Part shown: positions 1 through 8,800 of the stretch, in pieces
Layout of the letters: each line of letters opens with the position of its first letter
Position numbering within the stretch: position 1 is the first letter of the stretch
DNA from: Pleurobrachia bachei
Lineage: Eukaryota > Ctenophora > Tentaculata > Cydippida > Pleurobrachiidae
Length of the DNA stretch: 28,130 nt
Assembly: GCA_000695325.1 (NCBI GenBank)
Contig: AVPN01000081.1
Span: 76,614 to 104,743, forward strand
Direction of reading: 5' to 3'
Position numbers and translations under genes: made by a program
Notes under the pieces: generated by a model
Database searches by the model: none
The model's input: only the letters and a program-made list of their open reading frames with translations
What the model was told of the DNA's origin: nothing

Positions 1-528
1 TCACCGAACTTTTACCGGAATTTGTTTGCCCTAAAACATTTGTGTGGAAGATTCATAGAGTTTTTCAACACTGAACTAGTGTACCATGCTGTTCACGATA
101 GTGTTAACTGTTAGGAGGATGTTATCTTACCGACAAAAAAGAGAGTTGGAACGCCCTTGACAACTTTATCAACTTGAGCCTTCTCGATATCCGTTACAAA
201 AAGGGTTTCAGTGTGCTTCAACAAGCTGTCCTTGTGTATGTCAGAAAAACACTGAAAATGGGAATATAAAGAGTTACTAGTTAGTTTATCAAATAGGTTT
301 ATCAAATAGGTTACCATGATAAATATGGTATCGTTACCATGGTAACTATGTTGTGGTTACCATGGTAACTATGTTATCGTTCCCATGGTAACTATGGAGA
401 GGTTACCATGCACATGGTAAATATATTGTGGTTACCTTGAGTGTGTCATTGTAGAGTTCGTTTAGCTTCGTTTTAAAGTCATGACACTGTGATAGCTGCT
501 CGTATTCTGTTGACTCTGTGGCCTCCAT
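1..528 (-). CDS. Dynamin-type GTPase, copy A, 5' exons (runs off left edge)
   Basis: This is the second copy of the GTPase gene described at 1949-3363. Exon 1 is 528-436 (starts METTE-like as MEATESTEYEQ, 31 codons). Exon 2 is 251-131 (CFSDIHKDSLLKH...). Exon 3 begins at 30 after a TTTTAG acceptor and continues past base 1. The exon 2/3 junction builds the P-loop GQTNSGKS, but only its first residues lie inside the window. All donors are GTAAxx and frames match copy B. Intron 1 carries repeats of the palindrome GTTACCATGGTAAC. The rest of the gene lies to the left of the window, so copy A may be the complete one, since copy B is cut at a duplication junction. Family assignment rests on copy B. 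Confidence 0.6.
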
Positions 529-705
529 TGAAAGGAATTTATCTATCCCCTCACATCATTACACAGCTACATATATATGGGGAGCGAGTTGGAAAATCAA
601 GGGTTCACTCGAGAATTGGGAGACGTGATTTTTTTAGTTAAACAATTGACATTCAGGCGGTGTTAAAAAAGGTAATAAATAATTTTAAAAGAGCTGTTGA
701 AAATG

Positions 706-1235
706 CTAAGATCCCTGGGTTGGTATACTGAAAGCTTCCCTAAATTCTCGGTTGGTAGCCAAGTCCCACAATTGTAGACCGCCCTGTAATCCTCCAATAG
801 CCAACATGGTACCATAATCAGGACACAGAGCTATCGTGTGAAGTGACACACAATCCCCAAACTCCCTTGTAGCAACACAACTGGCTGAACTCTCAGTCAC
901 CTTCCAGGCTTTAACGGTTTTATCCGCTGAACAAGTCACCAGCAGGCCCGGCATGTGTCGACTCATGGCCACACCCGACACCTCACTATCATGAGCTGCG
1001 ATGGTGAATAGTGGCTTGGTTTGCCTGATGTCCACACACACAGCACTGCCCTCAGAGGTCCCTGCGACGAATGAGAAAGGGCTGGTTGCAGTCCAGGATA
1101 CACACTCAACCTCTCCATCGAAGGACCAGGTCTTGCTGTTTTTCGTTCTACAATCAATCACGTGACAGGTATTGTCGTAGGATCCGGTTAGAAGGGTCGT
1201 GGATTCAGCCAAATGCCACGCTAGAGATTGTACCT
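706..1235 (-). pseudogene. PWP1: PWP1 3' exon, partial tandem copy A
   Basis: A second copy of the last PWP1 exon, with frame open from the acceptor near 1235 to the TAG at 706-708. It encodes the C-terminal WD40 repeats (SYDNTCHVIDCRT..., ...SPFSFVAGTSEGSAVCVD...). These residues line up with the human PWP1 C-terminus as I recall it. The first exon (N-terminal ~300 residues) is absent: homology to the full gene stops at about 1303. It is therefore a 5'-truncated fragment unless fused to something else. Importantly, it preserves the conserved WD40 segment that is altered in the full-length gene at 3865-3914, so it shows what that segment should look like. The coding frame is intact, so the copy is young or exchanges sequence with the parent. 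Confidence 0.75.
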
Positions 1236-1330
1236 GGGAGAGGGATGGGAAATGTTAAACGTGGGGAAGGGGGGCTTAATATAGAAAGAAAAGCAATAGA
1301 TTGGGGGGAGGGAGGATTGGGCCCCGGGCG

Positions 1331-1501
1331 CTTGCCAGCGCTATGATGGGGTGGATCTGTTAGCATTGAACTTTGCAGCTAGTTCCCAAGTGGATTGTAA
1401 TGGGTACTGGGGAGGGGATGTGGTTCGAAGTGTCACTTTCCTTCCAACAGATACTGCTTCACTGAGATACCGAGTTGTGGAATATCATCAACCAGTTATT
1501 A
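1331..1501 (+). other. Possible orphan exon, unknown product
   Basis: Just past the duplication junction there is an open plus-strand stretch bounded by an acceptor-like TTGCCAG (ending near 1331) and a donor-like G|GTGAAA near 1502. It would encode about 56 residues including YDGVDLLALNFAASS and SVTFLPTDTASLRYRVVEYH. I do not recognise it. It could be a stray exon moved in with the rearrangement, or chance. No further exons were found around it. Confidence 0.2.
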
Positions 1502-1696
1502 CAGGTGAAATATTGGGAAGCGGTAGTCTCATATAGAAGCATGTAAAGCATACATAATATACACCTTCTTTCTACTCAATAGGTTCTAACCCTCCTTTAT
1601 ATTTGTACGGGGTGCGGGAAACAAGGTCTTGAGCAAGGCAAATTTCTACTCCTCTCCAATACCAATCAAATAACTTAGATAAACACCAGTCAAACA

Positions 1697-1905
1697 ACTA
1701 AGATATGTTATTGTATGTTGGATTACCAACCGGTTATTAATGAGTCTCAAACCTTACCTTTCTTTAACAAACAAACAAGCAAACTAAGATATTTTATTGT
1801 ATGTTGGATTACCAACCGGTTATTAATGAGTCTCAAACCTTACCTTTCTTTAACAAACAAACAAGCAAACTAAGATATTTTATTGTATGTTGGATTACCG
1901 ACCAG
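1697..1905. repeat. ~85-bp tandem repeat, 2.4 units
   Basis: A unit starting ACTAAGATAT(G/T)TTATTGTA begins at 1699, 1783 and 1869, a period of 84-86 bp. The first two units are nearly identical and the third is partial and diverged. It lies downstream of the last recognisable exon of GTPase copy B. No coding content seen. Confidence 0.85.
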
Positions 1906-1948
1906 TAATTAACAAACCGGGAAATTACAGTTATTAATTAACAATTAC

Positions 1949-3363
1949 CTTATTTTCGAAGTGGTTTGCACACTCGCTAGTCCGGAGGTTCGTCTCCGAA
2001 TCAGAGTCAGCGTCCAATGCAGCCGCCTCTTCGTCAATATCACATTTGTTTACCAGGAAAAACATAGGGGCCTCCGGGAATGTGTCCTGAAGTTGGGGTA
2101 AATTAGTGGTACTTTAGATCAGGATTATTTTGATTAGTTAAACAATTAATTACAGTCATGTCATTAATTAATTGTACCTGGTAGTATAGGAGTGAAGTAA
2201 TATCATCCTCTCCTATCCCATAATTGGCATCTATAACATAAATTACCAGCGGTATAACTCCCTCCTCCCTTGTACCCGTCACACGTGGCCGCTCAATTAT
2301 CTGGATACCCTGTGTAACATATCATTTGTGGTCACCTTGTTCAGTAGAGGAATGCAACTAGTTTTCCTTTGGATGCAAGGAATCCATGAATTGGTAAGTG
2401 AGTAGTGACAATGATTGAAACTGTATTAGCAAGCCCTTAGTTGGTTAACAACTCAATTGTTGGATACCTTTTATAACTCAGTGTCCAATGGGGGTAGTAT
2501 AATTGTACCTGTTTCAGTAATGTACCTGTTTCAGTAGTGTATGGTTGATACATGCTTCCACGGTTTCCGTAGGGTAATCCGTAGCTAACTCACTACCAGT
2601 TTCTAGATATTCCCTGGGTATGGCCTTCTCCAACCTCTTATACGTCCCTGATAGCTGGAATACAGTGGATTAGGAGCGTACTTGTATTGCAATTGGGCGC
2701 ATAAAAAAGTCAATAGCCCCGTTTATAACCCGGAATTTCCTTCCATATAGTGTCTAGTAGACACTGTCTACCTCTTTAGATGCCTTGTTGACGAGCCTGA
2801 CAAAGGGGAGGGATCCATAGTTGAGTTTGACAGGTCGTGAAGCGCTGGGATTCTGAGATGCTGGACAGATAGTTTTACCGAGAAGCTCGTTTATCACCGA
2901 ACTTTTACCGGAATTTGTTTGCCCTAAAACATTTGTGTGGAAGATCGTGGAAGATTCATAAAGTTGTTGAACACTGAAAATGTGTGCCGTGCTGTTCACG
3001 ATAGTGTTAGGGTGATGTTATCTTACCTACAAAAAACAGGGTAGGAACGCCCTTGACAACTTTGTCAACTTGAGCCTTCTCGATATCCGTTACAAAAAGG
3101 GTTTCAGTGTGCTTCAACAAGCTGTCCTTGTGTATGTCAGAAAAACACTGAAAATCGGGATATAACGAGTTAATTACAAGTTTACCAAATATGTTACCAT
3201 GGTAACTAAATATATTATCGTTACCATGGTAACTATGATATCGTTACCATGGCAACTATGAAGGGGTTACCTTGAGTGTGTCATTGTAGAGTTCGTTTAG
3301 CTTTGTTTTAAAGTCATGACACTGTGATAGCTGCTCATATTCCGTTGACTCTGTGGTCTCCAT
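1949..3363 (-). CDS. Dynamin-superfamily-like GTPase, copy B, 3'-truncated
   Basis: Six in-frame exons: 3363-3271, 3147-3027, 2923-2772, 2654-2526, 2309-2178, 2086-1949 (about 255 residues, all GT-AG). The start is METTESTEYEQLSQC. The exon 2/3 join reads TLFFVGQTNSGKSSVINELLG, a G1 P-loop (GxxxxGKS) after a hydrophobic beta strand. Exon 5 gives the beta-strand LVIYVIDANYG, and exon 6 gives FFLVNKCD, a G4 NKxD motif. Motif order and spacing fit the dynamin/mitofusin-like GTPases that act on membranes. The G3 position reads IIERPRVTG where family members have D-x-P-G, so G3 looks degenerate. No exon is recognisable beyond 1949 and the duplication junction lies at 1303, so this copy appears cut after its G domain. 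It sits 177 bp downstream of PWP1 on the same strand. Exact subfamily unknown. Confidence 0.6.
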
Positions 3364-4134
3364 TGGAAGGAATTTATCTCTCCCCTCACATCATTACACT
3401 GCTAAATACATAAAGAGATATAATAATGGGGAGTGAGTAAGAATCAAGAAACGGGACACGCAATTTTTTAGTAAAACAATTGACATTCAGGTGGTGTTTA
3501 AAAAGGTAATAAATAATTTTAAAAGAGCTGTTGAAAATGCTAAGATCCCTGGGTTGGTATACTGAAAGCTTCCCTAAATTCACGGTTGGTAGCCAAGTCC
3601 CACAATTGTAGGCCACCCTGTAACCCTCCAATAGCCAACATGGTACCATAATCAGGACACAGAGCTATCGTGTGAAGTGATACACAATCCCCAAACTCTC
3701 GTGTCGCAACACAGCTGGCCGAACTTTCAGTAACCTTCCAGGCCTTCACGGTTTTATCTGCTGAACAAGTCACCAGCAGACCCGGCATGTGACGGCTCAT
3801 GGCCACACCAGAAACCTCACTATCATGAGCGGCAATGGTGAAAAGTGGTTTGGTTTGCCTGATAAGGTGTGTGTGTCGTGACGGGAGTCTCCAGGGACGC
3901 TGCTTACTCTTTCCGCTGGTTGCAGTCCAGGATACACACTCAACCTCTCCATCGAAGGACCAGGTCTTGCTGTTTTTCGTTCTACAATCAATCACGTGAC
4001 AGGTATTGTCGTAGGATCCAGTTAAAAGGGTCGTGGATTCAGCCAAATGCCACGCGAGAGATTGTACCTGGGAGAGGGATGGGAAATGTTAAACGTGGGG
4101 AAGGGGGGCTTAATATAGAAAGAAAAGCAATAGA
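2894..4134. repeat. Tandem duplication, copy B (of 1-1303)
   Basis: Partner of 1-1303. Divergence between the copies is scattered, mostly substitutions and short indels, except for the exact 50-bp anomaly at 3865-3914. A 10-bp local duplication (GTGGAAGATC) near 2938-2953 lies in GTPase intron 2, so it does not affect coding. Confidence 0.9.
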
Positions 4135-5068
4135 TGACTGGTATACAAAGACAACATCTTACCTTATCTTTGTGGTTAGGCAGGACCTCCTTCGCTGAAG
4201 CAGTCTCAAGATCCCACAGAAGAATGGTATTATCTGCACCTCCGGAGGCCAAAATATTTGTATTCTGTCGACTCCAGCTCATGCACATAACCGCATCACT
4301 GTGACCCTTCTTTCCAATCTTTGGCTTTTTCTTGCTCGGTTTTACCCTTTCCCCCAGTGTTACAATCGGTTCTGAACTATTGATAATATCCAAATCCCAG
4401 ACCTCAATCTGGGGTGACATGTGTCCAACTGCAAGGTAGTTGCCGGGTGTGCGTTCTGATCCCTCCTCCTGTTCGCCAGCATCATAACTAAGCCACTCCA
4501 GAGACAGGGGAAACTTATCGAGGAGAATGTCATGATGAACATAGAAATCTTCCTCTTCTTCGTTCCAGAGATGGATCTCAATAGAGCTTGTGTCACCCTC
4601 TAACTTTGCCACACAAATTAGGTTATCAGTTGGTTTAACTTCGTAAGTGTCTTCCTCGTCCTTCGCTGCAGAGGGCAGTGTGATATACGGATCTTCATCA
4701 AGAGTGGCGAAGTATGTAGCACCGGTTAACCCAGCACCGAACATCTTTGTCCCATCTATCTCTTCATTTTCGTCTTTATCGTAATCATCCATTTTAAATT
4801 CTTCCTCTGTCGTCATCTCCGTATCACCGCCGACCGGTTTTGTTTTGGGGGTTTCACTTTTTGGTGGATCCGCTATTTTGAGAAGCGCCATTTCTGATTC
4901 TGCCTCTTCCTCTTCTCCATCATCTTCACTCTCATTTCCATCTTCAATGATAGCCAGTTGGTCTTCCGTCTTCTGAATGAGAGCGTTCAGTTCCTCCTGA
5001 TCGAGCTGCAGCACGTGTGGATCGGTCGCTGCAACGCCCCTCTCAATCCAACACACACTTGGAATCAT
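3540..5068 (-). CDS. PWP1: PWP1, nucleolar WD40 protein (complete, one altered segment)
   Basis: Periodic tryptophan protein 1, a WD40-repeat nucleolar/chromatin protein involved in rRNA production and ribosome biogenesis. Exon 1 is 5068-4163 (302 codons) and exon 2 is 4067-3540, joined at ...NHKDK|VQSLAWH. The total is 477 residues, against about 500 in human. The N-terminus (IPSVCWIERGVAATDP) resembles the human VTCVAWVRCGVAKE start. Next come an acidic region (~45-100) with EDDGEEEEAESE, the block DDEDPYITLPS-like, and FYVHHDILLDKFPLSLEWL. WD repeats follow, for example GHSDAVMCMSWSRQNTNILA and ADNTILLWD. Residues ~354-370 (bases 3865-3914) read KSKQRPWRLPSRHTHL instead of the conserved WD40 strand sequence kept in the partial copy at 706-1235. 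This change is the non-reversed complement described in the findings. The frame stays open. The GTPase gene lies 177 bp downstream on the same strand. Confidence 0.93.
3865..3914. other. 50-bp segment complemented without reversal (PWP1)
   Basis: Compared with 1031-1080 in the sister copy, every one of 50 bases is the Watson-Crick complement in the SAME order (for example TCCACACACACAG in copy A against AGGTGTGTGTGTC here). Bases 3863 and before, and 3915 and after, are again colinear and identical. Copy A encodes the conserved WD40 residues, so the change is in this copy. Confidence 0.97.
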
Positions 5069-5801
5069 CTGAACTGGTGGGAAACGTTTATATTTTGACT
5101 AGCAAGTACAACGAACAAGATATCAAAAAGGTAGGACAGCGCCACGCCGCGTGAAGATGAAAAAATTCGGGAAAAACATTAAAAACCAAAAAAAGAGATC
5201 ACAAGAAATTTTCAGATTTGTGATTTTATTACCAATAAATTTAACGCGCACGCCGCGCACTTTTTTCGTATTAAATATATTTGCGCGTGCAAAATTTGGA
5301 CGATTTTCTTTAACAAAAACAAAATCACATTTATTTGAAAGCAATCAAATATATAGGACATGATTTACTCACAGGTTGTTGTATATAAAATACAATCGGC
5401 TCTATTAGAGCCTACAAAAAATAAATAAACAGTATTTTGTCACACTCACTCTTTCTCACTCTCACCCATTGGGGCTATGAAAGCTTGTTATGTTCTTTGG
5501 GGGAAAATGTTTTATACATTTTCTTCAAGTGGGCGCCCCGCACACTGCTGTAGTCATAACTTGGCAAATGAAAGCACAGACACTCTGGGGACACCAACAC
5601 AAACTCTAAAAAGCACAATATAACCGGATATGCTACTCATAACGCATGCAACACACAAACATACACACACTAGCTTTAGGGGTGGTTGTAAAACTATAGC
5701 AATATATCTCGAGGATCAAGTGTTTCGAATGGGGGACAGCCAGCTGGAAAATTAACATGTTTCTAACATATCAACCCATATCTAAATTATATCCTCTATA
5801 T
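5069..5801. promoter_or_regulatory. PWP1 upstream / RPN1 3' intergenic region
   Basis: About 730 bp between the PWP1 start (transcribed leftwards) and the RPN1 stop. The 5140-5300 part is A/T-rich and broken by GCGC-rich islets (for example GCGCACGCCGCGCAC), resembling the upstream region of SEC61G at 17500-17660. An AATAAA on the minus strand (TTTATT at about 5329) could serve RPN1, although it is ~470 bp past the stop. The short open frames on both strands at 5123-5363 are low complexity (K/N/F-rich) and I do not call them genes. Confidence 0.35.
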
Positions 5802-8800
5802 TTATAGGACAGCCAGGGCGTCCTCAATGTTTGATTGTGCGGTGTATAGTTTAGACAGGACGGCACTCTCCTGGCTCTCGTATGCGCTCCTACTAACTTT
5901 GTCAGCCTGGACCTGCAGGAGAAGGGGAATCATTGTATTGTTCATACTATTATTAACAGCACAAGAGAATCATTCACATAGGGATTATTAGCCTTTTAAG
6001 AATGGTAGGTATAGTTAGGTAGTAGTGGTTTTATATCAATTAACATTCTAACATACCTTATCAGCCAGAGCAGCGACGGAGGCAATAACACTCTTCCTCT
6101 CTCCCTCCCTCCTAGTCAGCTCACTAACACGATCTGTCAGGGTGGGAGCAAAAGAAACAATCTTCTTAGAAACACTAGCACACTCCTCCAATAACTGTTT
6201 GTACAGCACCTCCAGCTCTTTCTTGGATGCTTTGAAGGCCTTGGCATCCTTGTTATTCCGGGCTCCTTTTAACAGTTCAACATATTCATCTGATACTGTG
6301 TTCTTGATCTTGTTAACCAGGTTGAAGAGCTCCTCGACTAGGTAGGCCACCCTCTGTCTCGCCTCACTGTCCTCGTCCTATAGTGGGGAGGAGAAGGGGG
6401 ATTAATAGTTAGATAGTGGGGAGAAGGGGGATTAATAGTTAGATAGTGGGGAGAAGGGGGGATTAATAGTTAGATAGTGGGGAGAAGGGGAGGTGAGTTG
6501 TTGGGGTAACAAGGGTATCAGGGGTTATTAATATGTATTCTATTGGAGAAGGAAAGGGGGTATTGGTTAGATATAGGATGGGCACAGGCCACAGACAGAA
6601 TATAAGTACAGTAACTATACTGTGGATGGTGTCGCTACCTCTTTAGGTCAGCTTGAATAATGATGACCAGCACAAAGAAGATAAGGAAAGCATTGACCAC
6701 CAGAAGGGGTTCTCTGTACAACATCAACGAGTTGAACTTGTAGTAGATCTGGGGGGAGTGATTAGGATGTTAGGAACACGGTTAGTTGAATTGAGATTTG
6801 AGACCTGCCCTAAGTTCAGACCTGCCCTAAGTTCAGACATGCCCTTCAGACCTGCCCTAAATTCTGCCGAATTTCTACCGCCCACCGTTTCTTATTTGAT
6901 GAAGAAAAAGCAGTTGTTTCCAGTTAAAAATATATCAGAACAATACACAACGAAATAATACAGCTGTATTTAGCACAATTATACAACATCACACCTCCGC
7001 CAACTCAACATCCTTAGTTTCTCTATTAAACACCAAAGTTCCAATCAATTCAACAACAGTCACTGCAATGAAAATTCCAATCACTAGGGTGGGGCTCACG
7101 TAAAACACCAAATATACCATCCCTGTACCCACAACTCCACCAAGCTTTCCCCAACTATTTATAAACCCAATCGCTGTAAATCGGAGGCATGTAGCAAAGG
7201 ATTCAGGAACGATTATCCAAAGGAGAGTATTCACTGCCGCCTCTGCTAGTTTCAGTCCAGACACGATTGTTAGTGTCACAACGTTACTGATACAAATAAG
7301 TAGTCCCAGGAGACATGCAAGTGTCAGTCCGCTAGCAACACGGAGTGGGATTAGCCGCCCTATGTATGAAGCACATAGGAACCCTATCAGTGATCCGAAT
7401 ATTGCTGCAACAGAGGATAGGGACAACTTCCAGAGATCATCCTGGGTTAACATCGTGCAATCATGTGTAGGAGTGACACTTCCTGTCCCACAGTACTTGG
7501 CAGAGAAGAAGAGAGGGAGGAAGATAATCAAACCAAACTCTATGAACATAGTGGCAAAATAAACCACGCTGAGACTAATTACACTCCTTTTATTCGTCTC
7601 GTTAAACAGCATGTTGTAAGATCCGAGATCTTCATTTTGGTAAACAACCACTTCCACATTATCCTCCAGTTTGACTTTGTTCAACCTGGCCATAAAACCC
7701 AGTACCTTGTTCAGCTCGTCAACTTTACCACTGACACACAGATAACGGGGGGATTCCGGGAGGATTGCAGTTAGCACCAAGGCAGGAATAATGGGGATGG
7801 AAACAACCAAGATGAACCATCTCCACCCAATAGTATTGAGGAGGAGGTACGCTAGAATATTAACAGCAGCACCCCCAATAAAACACGTTAATATCAGCAC
7901 ATAGACACCAAACGCTCTGTATTTGCCTTCAGCATACTCTGTACCGTAGCAGATCATCGAGCTAAACGTAACCCCAATACAGCATCCAGTTAAACTTCTC
8001 CCCGCCAGAAAGACCCATTTATTTGGTGCCAGAGCAGTCCCGACAGCCGATACAAGGAGGAGGATGTTAGCTGTTAAGACAAGGGGTTTTCGGCCGTACA
8101 TATCTCCTACCTTGCCGAACAGCCCTGAAGATACCGCATAGCCCACGAACACAGATAACGTGATCGCGGCCTCGAAATAATTTGTTAGTCCCCACTCGCA
8201 CCGAATAGCTGGCATCAATACGGACAGGAGAGCTAGTTCAGCGTAATCTGAATATCCAACCAAGCCAATTAGGGTATACATCAGATATTGAAATCGCCCC
8301 ATTCCAATCGTCTCGTAGACTTCATTAAGGGTTCGTTTCGGTGTTGGGGCTTGGTCAGTTGCACCGTATCCGTTGCCTTCTGAATTTTCTATCATAGTAA
8401 CATGTAACAAAGTATGTAACAACGAATATGTAACATATAAGGGCCTGGGGAGCACTAATAATATCGGAGACTTTTAATATCTGGCCCGAAATCGATATTG
8501 TTTCCTCACTGAGCACTAATCTATAGCTAAATACATGTAATATTAAAAGTCTTCTTTTGTTACATGTTACGATGGTAGAAAATACGGATACGGAGCAATT
8601 GATCCATCCTTAACACCGAAACGAACCCTTAAGAGGCGACGACTGGTGGGTCCCTTATCACTCTACCCCTACTCACATCCCATTTCGCACACCCCAGCTC
8701 ACCACCTTATTACATCTCCCTATGGCCCAATCACACATTTATACCCACCACACACTCTGCCCTTCACTCCGCTGGTGAAGGATACCCAAGGGCCAAGTGT

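Larger units (their letters stand above)
1..1303. repeat. Tandem duplication, copy A (of 2894-4134)
   Basis: Bases 1-1303 match 2894-4134 in the same orientation with scattered substitutions and small indels. The match breaks at 1303/4134, just after a shared stretch ending in GCAATAGAT. The unit contains the PWP1 last exon and the first exons of the GTPase gene. The left end of copy A lies outside the window. Confidence 0.9.

Noticed and set aside
1071-1346. Open plus-strand frames over PWP1 exon copies (also 3869-4198)
   Set aside because: They are antisense shadows of the PWP1 exon, with no conserved content of their own.
3865-3914. Explaining the altered PWP1 segment as an inversion, an alternative exon or ordinary divergence
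   Set aside because: An inversion would give the reverse complement, which does not fit; divergence would not give 50 of 50 complementary bases; no splice sites bound the segment.
5123-5363. Overlapping K/N/F-rich open frames on both strands
   Set aside because: A/T-rich composition gives open frames on both strands; no motif or splice support. Better seen as the PWP1 upstream region.
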